Assembly (NCBI GenBank): GCA_016806645.1
Contig: JACSYO010001716.1
Location: forward strand, 56,001-120,000
DNA length: 64,000 nt
DNA from: Ophiodon elongatus
Taxonomy: Eukaryota > Chordata > Actinopteri > Perciformes > Hexagrammidae
Direction: 5' to 3'
Shown: positions 25,978-40,300 of the stretch, piece by piece
Layout: every line of letters starts with the position of its first letter
Position numbering within the stretch: position 1 is the first letter of the stretch
Position numbers and translations under genes: made by a program
The notes under the pieces: generated by a model
Seen by the model: the letters and a program-made list of their open reading frames with translations, nothing else
Told to the model about the DNA's origin: nothing
Database searches by the model: none

Positions 25978-28900
25978 CACATTAAATGTCGGTCTGTCTG
26001 TCATGTGCCTGGCTTCCTGTGGGTTTAATCAGCGCTGCCATCATTGTTGAAGGCTTTTCTGTTTCTTCCTCTGGTTGTGTCCACATTCTCCCATTCTCTT
26101 CTTGTGAGAGACCGTTGTAGCATGTTGGGAGGATCAGAATCGGAGCCTCTATGCTGCCAGGTATTGGCTCTGTATGTTTCCCGTGGTTTCCGTGTTCAGA
26201 TACGAGACGTACGACCAAAGGAAAGCACTTTTAGACGGCTGAATCTGGTTGTCCGTGCATCCTCCAGCTTTGTCAAACTGTATGACGGGATTATAATCTG
26301 TGCTTTGGGGTGCGGACCAGGCAGGAGGTTGTAGAGAGAGTAGTTGGGTGGTAGACTGATAAAAGGATTCCCCCCACCCCCCGCTCACACCCCACACCCC
26401 CACCCCCCCACTAGAAAAAAAGGCCAGTGCAGCCATTTGCATGAGCTGTTACACATGAATGGAGTTGATGGAGCAGGGTTTAGAAGTATTGTGGTGGAAA
26501 CATAATATGATCGCAACAAAGGAGAGCATTCAGCAAACATCCCCCCCCCCCCTTCAAACATCCACCTACCCGAGGCCAGCCACCCACCTCTGACATACAC
26601 GCACCCACGCACTCATCCTCCCCCTCTTACCTTACTTTCCGCTCCAGTCCGACTGAAACCAGAGTGGACCTCTGGGCAGCAGACTTGTTGATGAGGCGCA
26701 GAAAGCAGAAGCAAAAGTGTTTACAAGGAGCTGCCGTCCAGCTCTCCGCTGAGGCTTCTCTCAGAGGAATCTGCCAAAGAAAGAGAAATCGGGGAGACCA
26801 TTGAAGTCCCGAAGAGTGCCAAAGTCCTGCCATGCATGGTGAATACCCACTCTTGGCACACACTTCCATTCAGACTCAAGTGGGCACACCTCAAGCACCC
26901 CCACTTCCAGGGGCCTCTTCTATTTTTATAAGTGCCGACGGGGCACCCAAGTGTTAAGCCCAAGGCTCATTTGAGCCTCTACCCGGCTTTTTAATTTGAC
27001 TCCTCCTTTTTTTTCTCCCCGCAAGTACCTTGTACGCTAATGAGGGAATACATGCTGGGTGGGAGTTGAGGAATATTGCTTAACTTATGGCAACAGAGCT
27101 CCCCTTTGTCAGCACATTTCAGCACAGCCGAGGCACTTTGAAAAGGTTCTTGGAGGATGTGAGGCAGAGTGCTAGACTGTGTCGTGCCGCCTTCCACCGT
27201 TCAGCACACGAGAAATTGCCATCATCTGCGTGCCGTCAGCGGAGTAACCGGGCAGCTCTGTGAATATTAATGAGGGTGTTTCAAAAGTGCTCGCAGCAGT
27301 CTCGCATGCAGACAGACACAGGAAGCGATATTGTCACACTTCCCTGCTTGCAGATGCTCTTCGGAGAGCTTCCTTCTGAGATCCGCTGAATCACAGACCA
27401 AAAGCGGCTTTTTTGCCTGAATTTTGTGAAAGGGGCGCGGGTTTGCAGCTGAAGTTCACTCTCTGTTCTTATCTGAGAGGATATGAACCACGGAGCTGAT
27501 TGTAAACAGCAGCGAGCCAATGCAGCGGACTGTTGAATTGTTTTCAATTCAAATGAGTTTATGTGCTGGGTGGGGGACACTTCTCCCAGTCGCTCCTGCC
27601 AGCCCTTGGCTGCAAGTCTTTTGCTTTCTGGCTGGTCCACATGCGGGTGGCACACACAATCAGTGGCTTTCCCCATCAGGATGTTTAGATAAGGGTTGCG
27701 GCTGCAGATTGAGTGTGTTGCTAACTTTATAATTCGCCCTCAAGATGATGTTATTTCTACGCGATCCGTCTGTTTGTGGCAGATATGAAGACGAGAATGG
27801 GGGAGGGGGCGGGGGCTTGCTTGTGCTCGCTTCAAACCCAGCCGGTTTATGTCCAGCTTTTTGGTGTCGATCCTGTTCCGTCACTTTTGGAAATACAGCG
27901 TATTATTCTTTGTTGAAGTCATGGAATTGGGCACAGCATGTTTACAGGTGGAGGCTCATTCATTCGAGGCAGACGATCTATAAATACATTCCAGACCTGC
28001 CACTCCTTCAGAGAGGTGAGGATGTTTTCGCTGGTAGAGAAAACACTCTTTACTTGGCTTGGATAAAACATGTCTGCTGAAAAAAGTAAGGGAAGTCCAG
28101 ATTGCCTCTTAATCCGAGGATACACTTTGATTCTGGAGTGGTGGGAAGTGATTTGAGGTGTGTTAAGAATCAGCCAGAACATACTTTAACCTGTGGTTCA
28201 TTACAGTAAAAGCTGAAACTGAAGCTGACTGGTGTTCTGTTCTGTTGCACGGAACTATTTAGCCCTGAAAATGGCAAAAAGTGACAACTTTTGTCATTTG
28301 TGTGGTTTTAATATTTGTCTCTAAAGCAATGCACTCCAATATCTGTCTGCCATTCTCTAATGCGCAGGAGCTAAAACTTCCCCTTTTACTTACCTAACCC
28401 GCCACCCCCACCCCTGAGAAGCCCCCACTGCTGCTTGGGATATCTGGCCTCCAGCTGAAGGGGCCGCTTGTTTCAGGAGGGAGGTGGGGCAGTGGTGGTG
28501 GGGGCCCAGAGGAAGTGAACTCCCCAAGGGGATATAGGCCCATGTCCTGTTTCATATGCAAGGCGCAGTGTTGGCTAAGCCTGCTGACAGCCAGCCATGT
28601 CCACACGGTGGACAGGACAACAGCTGGTAGCTGTGCATTTCAATGGCTGCTGGGGGAATATTTCTGTTCTCTCTTCATGGGTGTTTGGCAAAATGTGACA
28701 GTTGCAAAAGTCTGCTGCAATTTTGTCCTGACTGCGTGCGCATGTGAGGAAAAGTGTTTTCACGAGATTGAATGGTGGATTTTCTGTTTGGTGGTTCTGT
28801 TCTGCCTGACAAATAGTATCATTTAGAATTTGTCTTCTGCTTTGAAAAGGAGGAAACCACCAATTAAATTAGGCCTGTATAATGAGTTCTCTTGCCTGGC

Positions 28901-29689
28901 CAGGCTGCCAGTCTGGGTTTAATGGAGGACAGTCAGTCCATGCTGTGGGGCATGACTGAGGGTCAGAGAGATCAATGGCAAAGTGTCTTTACGTCAAGTG
29001 TGATTGAAAACTCCATCACTTGTCGGGCTCAAAGAGGACTGACAGGCCAACACTGAGAAAAAGGAGGCTTCTTTAAAAAAAAAAGGAAAGAAAGAAAGAA
29101 AGAAAAACCTGTTTTTAAGGATTTGGACTGTAATTGCTATTAGCCTGAATGCTATGCAAATGCAAGTCAATTAAAAAGAGGGTGTTTAATTTGTCGTTAA
29201 GTTTGTGTGCTGAAACTTTCTTTTATAATGACTCTCCACATATGCCGGGGCTTTTCCAAGGCCTTTGAGTTTAGTTAAGTGCTAAACACTCATTTGTCTT
29301 AAACCCTCAGTGAAGATTGAATTTGCTCTGGGGCTCCTTGACAAAAACTTGAGAGAGGTGAAAAATCTGAGCGATAATTCTGATGATCGGCCTGTATTTC
29401 CACCACAGCCAGACAGGAGAGCACTATAGCACACATGAGTAATACCCCTATTCCAACTAAAACCTACGCATATATTCAGTTTTTTTAAACGCAGGGAAAA
29501 CCTGCTCAGTATTTTCCATTGCACTGGCCTTTCCATTCATTATTTTTTTTCCTGCTGTGTCACGTACGACGTCATTGATACGCCAGCCGTTACCAGGAAC
29601 AGGGTTAGAAATAGGGTTGGGAGATATTTAATTCCCCTACTGATGATATTGCTTTAAGAAACAATATGCAAAATGATTGTGCAGAAAAT

Positions 29690-29760
29690 GAAGCATGCAT
29701 CCATACATCTTAGCTTAGCAGAAGCTTAGCTTTAGCTTAGCATTCAAACACCCCCTATTA
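29690..29760. repeat. TTAGCTTAGC-type short repeat
   Basis: Clustered AGCTTAGC words resemble the core of a teleost repeat that also appears around 44770-44830 (AGCTAAGCTTAACACAGAGC, then GGAAACAGCTAGCC). Fragmentary. Confidence 0.4.
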
Positions 29761-32242
29761 AAACCAATGAGGCAAGACTTTCTAAACCAAGCAAAAAGCT
29801 TCATGGCTTTCTAATAGGACCCATAATTAGGGCTTGGTGCTGAAACTTTGTTACTGAACAAAATGTACCTGCAACATGGGCTATTGACAACTGTCAGCTG
29901 CCAAAGATTGGCATTAAATACAACATATGATTAGTTATTTTGTTTGCTTATTCTTTGCTTCCTAATTATATTATACATGTTCCAGGTTTTAGATTTTTCA
30001 GACACACTTCTAGTTCAGCTGCTTGTGTTTAGACTGTATTTTTTGCCATTTTTGCTACCGTTGACGTTCTTTCTCGAAATATTTGTATTTCTCAAAGAAA
30101 GGAATAAATTATATCGGTACCAAATCTCAGGTATCACATTGCCATCATTCGCAAATATGTTTCAAACAGTACCTAGCCCCACCCAGAGTCTGACCCCCTG
30201 TTTCTATTATTAAAGATGTAAAAATCTGTCATGCTGTATCTCAGAGGATAACATCAGCTTGACTTTAAAAAACCTCAACATTACAGTTATCTGTGGCGAA
30301 TAGCAGAAGTGTCATTCAGCAGGAGACAGTGACTGAGGAGAACACGAAAAGGAGAAGTTCAAGCCGTTGTCTGCCCCCCACCCCCTCTGCTGCGCTCCCA
30401 TCCCTGGCCCTCTGGCTTCTACATCCATCAGCATCCTTCATGTGACAGATGGAGGGAGCGACCGGCCAAGTACTTCATGAGGAACTGGCTGGTCGCTCTT
30501 TGTGCGGAGGAGGAGACCAGCGGCCGGGGAAAACAAGGCTCTCTTGGGCGATTGGGCTACCTCCCACCTCCCCGCCTGTCCCTTCAAAGAAGACGGAGGG
30601 GGGGGGGAAAGGTTCCAAGTAGCCGTTGTAGGGAACCATGCATGCAAGCTGTCTGGGAAAGTCAAGCATGCGAAGCTCAGAGCAAATGCGTTTGAGGAGC
30701 CAAGAGCATGCGTGGAAATGAAAGTGTACTTCCTCCCACTCAGTGAAACCCCCTCTCAGAATATTCATCGCCTTCTGATGAAGCGGGAAACTAACAAGCA
30801 CACCCAGCTTGCAGTGGCTATTCTTAAGTCTCCGGAGGACCGCGAGCGTGTCTAACTGGAGATATTGTGAGAACGGCACGGAAGAGGGAACCCGGTGACC
30901 TCCTCCAGGTGTTGCGTGGAAAAGAAGCTCTTACTCAGATGCTGCGAGTCGCTGTCTGACCCGACCGGTGGCTTGTGAACAACACTGTGTCAAGGTTTTG
31001 GTGGGCATTCAATATTGATGGTAGGGCTACTGTAGGCGGTGAGGTCCCGCATGTTTATTTAATGAGAGGGTCTATGAAATATTCATCGACGCACATGGCA
31101 CTGTAAGCCAAGTTATTGTCCTAACTACACATCCCCGAGTACCACCCTCCAACCCTTTTCGCCTCCTTACCTGCTCCGAGGCTTCTGTACCCAGGGATGC
31201 ATCAGCAGTGCTCAGATGTAAGGCCAGCATCACACTGAATTAGCATTTTAGCATCTGCCAAGTGGCAGAAAGCTTCAAGCTACGCGCAGACTTTACCAGT
31301 GAGACCAAACTGAAGTTTTTTACCAGAGAGCGATTTACAGGTGAAAAGGTTGCAAAACTCTAAATGTTCAGACGAGCTTGATAAGTCCAGTTTAGACAGC
31401 GAGGAAGGTCTTTTAACACACCAGCTACACATGAAAACAAGGTGAGGAGTTAAACCCTAACCAAGACATAGATGTCTTCTCACCCACAAGCCCTCAACTG
31501 TTGTTGATCGGAGCGAGGTCTGGGTGGGGAGGCTCCTCCGCCATTTGCAACTAAATTGCACAGATGATAAACATCCACGTCTTATCTGAGAGCACTTATG
31601 CTATCTGTCTGTCTTGACCCGGTGGCTTGTATTGCACATTATCACGGGGCCAAAAGTGCGATCCCCCGCCCATCGTCTATGATGTGTTTTTAAAAAGACA
31701 CAGCGTCTGACTGTGGCAACGCTTGAGAGGCATCCCATCTGATATCCACGTAGGACATGCTCTGCTTAAAGTACCAGTCATCCTATCGCCTTGCTGTGTT
31801 CTTTTTCTTAATCTGCCATCGGCGCTTTCAGCCCCTAAGATGTCATCATTAAAAGGACTCGGTAGTGTTTTGGGGATGAGCAGCAGCACCGGTGGATTGT
31901 GGCTTTCAAACTGGAAAACACTGCTGGGCCAGCTTTCATTTGGAGATGGAATTGCCGGGTGGGGGTTTTACTTTGTGCTGCGTCAGCGCAGGAGCGCCCT
32001 TTGTATATGACAGCAGTGTTGGCCTCTGGAGTTGCCCCACCCCCCATCCACGTTCCCCCTGTGCACCCATATGTTTGGAGGAGCAGCCAGCACCACGCGA
32101 CCTTTCCCTCCCCAAATAAAGAGGTGACCCACCTCACCCCTCGCCTCGCTTGAAGTGCAGTCGGCCAATCGCGTGCCGCTGAGCAACTCCCACGGGACAG
32201 ATGGCTGTCTGACGGAGGCAGCTAGACTCTCACTCTCACTCA

Positions 32243-32248
<6 letters not shown>

Positions 32249-32289
<41 letters not shown>
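32249..32289. repeat. (CA)n microsatellite
   Basis: A 41-bp run preceded by CACTCTCACT repeats. Confidence 0.95.
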
Positions 32290-32291
<2 letters not shown>

Positions 32292-32649
32292 TCATCTGAC
32301 AAATTAACATCCAGCGCCACCGCTATGTAAGGAAACAAATGTTTGCGTGACGAGAGGTGCACTCAGATGCCTTTCAGTTTTCGTTGAAGGATTTTAGGCT
32401 TCCACAAAATATGAAAATATGCGCGACACATGGGAACATTTGAATAGCAAAGGCATCCTCTGCCTCATTTGGTGTGTGATTGCGCATGGGGCTGGTTGAG
32501 TTTAACGGTGTGCGTGTGCTTGTTCTGTGCCTGGATCAGCTGTAGGAGCTGTTGGAGAAGATTAGCATGAGCTCACTGCCTACTCATTTCCATCCCCATC
32601 TGCCTGTCTCCCACAGTGATGCTTCCCCTCACCCCCCCCCCACCCCCAC

Positions 32650-32651
<2 letters not shown>

Positions 32652-32712
<61 letters not shown>
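32652..32712. repeat. (CA)n microsatellite
   Basis: A 61-bp pure run after a C-rich stretch. Confidence 0.95.
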
Positions 32713-32713
<1 letters not shown>

Positions 32714-32828
32714 GAACACTACAAACTACACACATGCATGAGCACAGACATCCACACAGCACCCAGATTCCACCCCCGCAATGCCTGCTTAGTCTTATAA
32801 TGAATACAGAAGCAGACAGAATCACGTG

Positions 32829-32831
32829 CAC

Positions 32832-32869
<38 letters not shown>

Positions 32870-32880
32870 GTGCGCGCACA
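32829..32880. repeat. (CA)n with CG interruptions
   Basis: Mixed CA/CG alternating purine-pyrimidine tract. Confidence 0.9.
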
Positions 32881-34782
32881 CAGACTTGTCAGCTGCACTA
32901 CAACAGCACAGGGCCTAGAATATCCTCCCATAGTGTCATGTCAGAAGCCGGTGGTCCATCTCATGCTGTTGGGACAACAACTGACGGCTAGCCTGTTTTC
33001 TCCGAGCGGCTTCACCTTTATCGTGTCTAAGTTTGGGAAGGACAGGTAGAGACAGAGGAGGCTGATACAGGGAGATTTTCCAGCTACTAATACACTGTGC
33101 TAATCTGATTTCTGATTGAACTGGCACGATTCCTCCGAGGGAGCTGCCAAGTCAACTCAGCAGGTTCGCAAAATCTCTGTCAAGGGGCCGGGTCGCTGAT
33201 GGTAGTGAGAGATAGAGGGGGGGGGTATTTTAAAGAGGCACAGCAGCGGAGCTTCATTTCTGTACAAACTGAACACTGGCTCGTCGGTGCAGAGTCACAC
33301 AGTTGACAGAGCTTTTTTTCTTCATATATCTTTTGTTGCTCGTCCTAAAAAAAATCGCGTCTGAATTCTGCTCTGGGAACTCGTAGGGGGAGAAACGTTG
33401 GGGTTTATGATTGTCACAAATCTGGAGCTCAAACTATTAAGCTGAATTCTTATTGTTCTAGAATTGACCACCGTCACAGCTATGTAGTGCATAATGCACA
33501 TGGCTAAAAAGAAAGAGGATTAACAGTGTTTTTACAATCTGGCTCATCTTTATCGTCATGGTACCAGGCAAAAATCAAGGAAACTCAGTGTTTCAAGTTT
33601 ACACTGCACATCTGCTTTGACTTTGATTGTGTCCCGCCACAATATCTAGTGCAGTCCCAGCCTCTCTCCATGTCTATTTTTCCTCACTGAGACGATGCAG
33701 GTTTGTTTCACTGTGTGTCCAGCGCCACTGAAATTCCTTTAGCACAAACCCCAGTCCACAGAGCTTTCAGCGTTTTCTTCTGAGCTCCAACGTTGTGGCG
33801 AGAGGGCATTGAATGCTCCACTACCCCTTTTGAAGTAATGGTGTGTCAGCTCTCAAAACAAGCATGTGGCGGCCGGTCCAAAGGCAGACATTGAGAAGAG
33901 TCTGAAAGGGCTTGAGGTGTATTTTCTGTTGTTGTGGAGGCAGGCCGGGTCCTGGGCAACCTCTTTGTTGTGGCTTTTTTTTGCATTGACTCTCCAAGGG
34001 GGGGTGGGGTGGTGGGGTCACACTGGCTTGGCCTCAGCCATGTGGAAGGGCAGCTCCCAGGAGCTCTGTGAGGTATAATTGTAAGAGTACGGGGTGGTGG
34101 TGGAGGGGGGGTCGGGTCGATGTATGCTGGCTAGCCATTGTCACCTCTTTTGTGCTGGGTATCAGCTGTGGATCTGTGATTGTGGGACGGATAGGGGTGA
34201 TAACCCCCCACCCCTCCACTGTTGGATGATCAGTGCTCCCAAAGCGCCTGAGTCATGGACCAGTGCTCATTGTTTGCCTCCCCCTCCTCCATCCTCCCTC
34301 TCGCGTCTGTTTACTCATCTCTCCTGGAAGCGACGCGGGTGCTGCTGTCCGGCACAAACAAACAAAGAGGTGAGGTGGCCCACGCAACACACCTCTCTTC
34401 TTTTTTTTTTTTTTAGTAAAGGTTATCAACAATACTTCTATTGGTAATATCTGTCACTCACATAAAAGATACTTTTGCTGCTCTAAAACATATTGATATA
34501 AACATTTATTGAGCTCATCTGTACTACAGAGTAATACAGAGTACTGTGGCTCCACACACCCTTCCCAAGTTTCAGATTGATTGATAGATGGATATGATAT
34601 TATTGACATTGGTTGGCTTATGTTTTGTGTAGGACGTCCGAAAAAGGAAGAAAAGATCAGTGGATTTGCACAATATGATTGGGGATGTGATCTAAAAGGG
34701 TTAAAAGGGCATTTTTCATTTCATTTTTTAAATGTTCCCTCACTGCACACCTGAGGGAGTATTTCTATACCAGAGAGAGAGT

Positions 34783-35042
34783 AAGTGGACTGTACTTGTA
34801 CAGATCTTTTCTAGTCTTCCGACCACTCAAAGCTTTAACACTACATGACATCATTCACACACTAATGGGAGGGGCTAAGGTACCACCTGCCCATCAGGGG
34901 TAGCTAACAGTCACACACACTGTAGGAACAGCTACGGGAGACATTTGGGGTTAAGTGTCACATCGACATCGGCTAGCGGAGCCGGGGATCGAACCTCCGA
35001 TCCTCTGCTTGAAGGACGACTGCTCAACACTGACGCCCAGAG
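34783..35042 (-). mobile_element. tRNA-derived SINE copy, minus strand
   Basis: The reverse complement shows the full family order: a degenerate head, a B-box-like GGTTCGATCCCCGGCTCC, the ACACTTAACCCC region, the CCATTAGTGTGTGAATGATG block and the 3' CTTTGAGTGGTCGGAAGACT...TACAAGTACAGT end. Confidence 0.85.
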
Positions 35043-36094
35043 TAAGAGACTTTGAAGATTAAGAACATCAGTGCTTTTTCCTTTTTCCTTTGCAGGGATA
35101 ATTTAGGTTTAAGAGCTACATATGCTTTAGAGTCAGAGCTGACGTCCTCACGTCTTTTCTCAGAAAAGGTGTATCTTCCTGGCAGTACAAACGCCTCTGA
35201 TCTTTACTTTTGTTTTGTCTGCTCTGACTCATAGTCGATGTCTAGCCGCTCTCTGTTGAGGCAGTATGGGTTAATCTTAAACTGGATTAATCAGGGAGTG
35301 GACCAAGTTGCCCCATTGTTCCAGCAAAGCAACTCTGTCCTGAACTTTGACTGGTCACTATAACCCCTCTCTGTTTATCACAACAGTTTTCATAAGAAGT
35401 GCTGTGAAGCCAGGTGTTGTTGAAGAGAGGCACACAATGAGAGTGGCTGTCGTGTTGGAGCAGTGTAACACCTGATAGGCTTGGAGGGTGAGATCACCGG
35501 GTTTGAAGTGAAACCAGTCAGTGAAGGACAGGTTTAGGCGGGTTCCAGTCGGTGAGGGCAGACTGGAGAGCAGGGTTGAACCCAGCTGGGTAGAAAGCAG
35601 AACTAGGCGGCTCTCACTCAGGCTGCCTGGGCAGACACAGAAACCAAGTCTGTGAGCGGCGGCCTGTCAGGAAGTCAAGACGGAAGGTGCGTGTTGGGTG
35701 AGGCAGTGAAGGGCCCGGCCCCATGAGACTCGGTTACTCTGGAACAAAGTGTTGCAAAAAACAGACTGGCCGAGCCTTTCATTCCTCCCCTTGCAAGTCA
35801 CCACTCCGGCAAATGAAGCGGCCATGCAGATGCTAAATAAAACAATGTGCTGAAAGGAGATCCCTCCTCCTGGCACGGATGCCTGCTTCTCAGGTTCAGG
35901 AAGCCTTCACCAGGCCCAGACTCGCACCTCCCCCCCATCCCACCATCACCCCACCCCCACCCCTACCCCACCCCCTTCAAGTCAACCCATCGATTCCACA
36001 TCCCACGCCCCTCCCCCACGCCACCCACACTATTCACTTCTTATTGCAAAGCACACACGCGCATGCAGACGTTGAGAAGAGCTAAACAAATTTC

Positions 36095-36120
36095 CACACA
36101 CACACACACACACACACACA
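36095..36120. repeat. (CA)n microsatellite
   Basis: A 26-bp run, with another short CA run at 36142-36155. Confidence 0.9.
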
Positions 36121-36395
36121 GCTTTCCAGGCATCCTCTATCCACACACACACACACATGCACACACATGCACATACAATCATTACACTCCTACAGAGCAG
36201 ACAATAGACCTCTTGAAGTCCTTGGCTTATAATTAATGTAATTGTAGATCTCTAAGACAAAGTAATGTGTGGTGTGTGTAACCGCCTCTGACCCACAGCG
36301 AGCACAAATACATTGTTCTCACTGCCTTCCTTCAGAGGAACACTGCCAAGGCTATCTTGAGTAGTAGGACATCTGTTTATATAAAGCCCACTGCC

Positions 36396-36400
<5 letters not shown>

Positions 36401-36441
<41 letters not shown>
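36401..36441. repeat. (TG)n microsatellite
   Basis: A 41-bp pure run. Confidence 0.95.
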
Positions 36442-36443
<2 letters not shown>

Positions 36444-37121
36444 AGCGCAGCACTTGTGGTTTGCTGAGCTGTCACACTTTTCTCAACAGCGTTATCATGT
36501 CTGCCACATTCTGGGGCCGAGGTTGCCTACAGGTTTCTCTTTCCTGGGTGATCACCATCAGATATCTCCACTGATATCTATTATCTATATCTACGATTAA
36601 TACCCACATGGTTGTTTTCACTTAGAGTGTTACACCTGGTCTCTACTGGTTACATTGCTTAATGTGGTATGTCTTTCTTTGGTTGCTTTTTTTTTTTTCT
36701 TTCTTGGAGCGAGTGTGAAAGCACACTGAATAGCTTTGTATTGGTGTCTAAAGGACATCCTAGGCATTGACGGCATTGTTGAAAAAAAAAAAATCTTTTT
36801 CCAGGATTTATAGTACAATATTAAAGCAAAAGCAGTTGAGGAAAAATAATAAGATAATAGCACCACTTGCATATCCATAAAATACAGGCTACTCCATCCA
36901 ACTATGGACTATCACCATCAGAGGTTTCTAAGTAGAATGAACACACATGCAGACGTGTCAGAAAGGGAAAGTTTGTCCACTAATTCATCATTTTCTAATC
37001 ACAGTGTGCATAAAAATATTTTGCACATTTTAATGATTTTAATGTCTAGATCATGAACATCATGCAAAAACAAAATCGCGAAAATTGGATTAGTGTGATT
37101 TTGCAGCCCAGCCCCAACACA

Positions 37122-37384
37122 TGGTAAATGGACCGGTACAGATCTTTTCTAGTCTTCTGACCACTCAAAGCTCTTTAACACTACATGACATCATTCACAC
37201 ACTGATGGGAGGGGCTAAGGTGCCCATCAGTAGTAGCTACCATTCACACACCGTAGAACAGCTACAGGAGACATTTAGGGTTAAGTGCCTTGCCCAAGGA
37301 CACATTGACATGGACTAGTGGAGCCGGGTACCGCCGATCTTCTGATTGAAGGACGACCCTGCTCACCACTGAGCCACAGTCGCC
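37122..37384 (-). mobile_element. tRNA-derived SINE copy with intact A-box-like head, minus strand
   Basis: The reverse complement begins CTGTGGCTCAGTGGTGAGCA, where TGGCTCAGTGG fits the tRNA A box. It then shares the family body through to GGTCCATTTACCAT. Together with the copy at 14030 this supports tRNA ancestry of the family. Confidence 0.87.
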
Positions 37385-40300
37385 TACAACAAGCCTCCCC
37401 CAGTGGACATAAAACCCCACTAAAGGTTACACTCCCAGGACCAATGACTCTAAAGTAGCCTCAGCTAATTATTGTCTCGGGGGCGATAGAAACAAGACAC
37501 CCAGGTGAACGCACTCATTTTGGCCCCTCCCCCCCGCGATGCCACCGCCTCTGTCGGTAACTTCTGTGACTATTTTTCGCCCACAAATTCCGTCCGTCGT
37601 CGTCCGAGCAGCGCTCGAAAATCATTCCAAATTAGTCGGCGCTGAGTTTAAAAGAGAGACGGAATAAGGAACAGATGAAAAAAGAAAAGAAAAGAAGTAA
37701 CACTGGCCTCCACGCTGCTTTCTAACCAACCATGCTTTCCACCGCTTCTGTGACGTGGAACATGACACGACCAGAAAGAAAAGAAAACGGCATTCTCATC
37801 TTCTGGCAACGGAAAAGGAGTCTATAAATCTGAGACACGGTGATAAAGATCATGATCTAGTTGAGGTAAAGAACACCTGCCACATTCTCTCGTGCAGCAT
37901 GGCCAAGTGTAAATATATATTTTTTTCTCCCTTGAAGTGGTTTCAATTCTCAAAGATATGGTCAAACGTGAGCAAGGATGCAAGATCCGATCACAAGTGG
38001 TTGGCCCAGATGCATTTCTCGTTTTGAAGCCAGGTTGAGGTGTGTACTGCGGTCCCTCTTATCTAGATGTGGACACTATCTGGACATATTGTGACACGAG
38101 ACACCGGGCCTCAGGCAGAGGAGCGCGTTGAGGTATTTTGCTCAATTTTCCACAGCAGAGTCGGTGCTTGTTCTGAGTGGAAGCCGAGACGGGAGGCAGT
38201 GTTTAGTCTCAGCCCAAGGACAGAACCAGAGGTGTTATTTCTCTGTCTCTCACTCCTCCATGTTTCCTTGAACTGGTTACTTTCCCTGTGTCATACCCAT
38301 TCCTCCGTCCTGCCAGACCCCCACCGTCAACTGCTTTCGCCGTCAGTGATGAAACCATTCAGCCCGGGAAGTGCTGTGAAACATCAGATTCCACTTCCTG
38401 CAGCAATCGATACATCTCTGGTCCTGCAGACACTCCCCTTCGGCAGAGAAGGCCCACATGTGCTTCCTTCCACTCGCACACACACCTGGTGTGATTCCCC
38501 ACCGTGTGCATGTAAGAAGGGCCACTTCAAACAGCAGCATCAGATTATTATTCTAAACCTTGAAAATGAAGGCGGAAAGTCACGTAGACCTGGATGTTCT
38601 TCACAATATCCAATGAGGAGATGTCACCCTCATTATTAAATGAGTGGTGTTGAGTCAGTCAGCTACCATCTTTAAACACTTACATTGTGGAACCATCAGT
38701 GTTGTCACACAAGCTACTTTCCATCTTGATACGCAGTCACCCACAGCACAGTTCTCAATAGGTGGATAGGGGTCCTTGAGGGTCTCGTGGGTTTATAAGG
38801 GAGTTCCAGGTACCTCAATGTTTTTTTTTAATGCTTCCAGGAGATTCCAGGCAGACGTTTTTGTCCAAAGTGACGTACAAGCCAAACCACAGAGGATGAA
38901 GGAGGAGCCTTCAAGAATATCTGTATTAACAGTCACTTCCACGTACTGCAGGGGCATTAAGTAACATATACTTTCCTAGAAAATTATGTTTTTTGCTAAG
39001 GAGCTAGAGAAAAATAGAGAGAGTGAAAGAACATATTAGTTGAGTAAGTACTTCCGGAAGAGGCAGGTCTTTAAGAGATTTTTTTACAGACCAGATCGAG
39101 ATTCCCTGCCTCACAGTGGCAGTTGGTCGGACAAGTCATCATTCATCTTTGCAGATCGTAGTGAGTGAAAAGACGGAGGATGGACGGATGCCTCAGTCAT
39201 TCCTCCTCCTCCTCCTCCCCAGCGGCAGTAATGAAATGATAGATCCCTGATGTAGATGGGAGCAGAAGTGGAGGGATGACCTCACAGCCACATGATCGCC
39301 GCAGAGGGACAAGCCGGCGGGTAATGTGTCCATTAGTCTTCCCTTTGCCAGAGGAGAAACCGACCTGGCTGGGAGACGAGGACAGGAAATGACACAAGTT
39401 CTACTCTTTCCTCTCGGCCCACCGCCTTGTATCACGTTGGATCCTCATTCACGCTGCTTTGGTGTCATTTTGTCACAGATCTTTTTGGTGTTTTTGTTTG
39501 AGTGAGAGAATTATAAACTCAGTTTTTGAAAGTATATGCTGTTTTGGATATAGATCGCCAGATCATGATTTGATGATCTTTCAATCTCAATTCAATCTTT
39601 TTTGTGCTAAAAAAGAAAAAAAAGTTAGGAGTTAACTGGGAAAGAATATTCTTGCAAGGATGGAAAAAGCTTTGTCACAACTTTTAAAATTCAAAACCTT
39701 CCTACTGAAAATCATAATCAAACCATTGTTGATTCCATGTATTGGTCTAAGTTGTGCAAGGGACCATGTGTGTCTGTGGTTGTGTCAATGTTTTCTACTG
39801 GTGGAACCTGTTGCTCCTGGCCTGGCCCACAGATCATCACTGGGGTTCACAGAGGTCGTTGATACCAGAGTTTACTCCAATGCAAGGCCCCTCCCCCTTT
39901 GTCACGTGACCGGTGTGGGGTGACTGTCAGTGGACAACAGCCAGAAGCCTAGACAGGCCTTTTTGCTCAAAATGAAAACACAGCACATATATACACAAGT
40001 GAACCCGTGCGGTGTCACATGTTCACCTGCTGCACTGCGGTGCCTCCCACTTCCCCTTTTCTCAGTACAGCAACGTGTCGGCCACAACAACCCTGCAGAC
40101 TGAGTCGAGTTCAACTTCTGCCGCAGAGCCGTGTCAGGCAGCGACTTAGACTTCTGGTTTCCACACCACACCCCACCAACTTCCTGTGATGTCTCCGCCC
40201 TGGTGTCGAGGCGTCTTCAGCACCCCAGTCGCAACAGTCTCGATTGTCAAAACATTTTTTTTATCCACAAAAAAAAAAAAAACATGCAGCGACTTACGCC

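Noticed and set aside
38067..38639. 190-codon ATG-initiated open frame in SKI intron 1
   Set aside because: About the longest expected by chance in 64 kb over six frames. The composition is not protein-like, there are no supporting splice sites, and no family is recognised.
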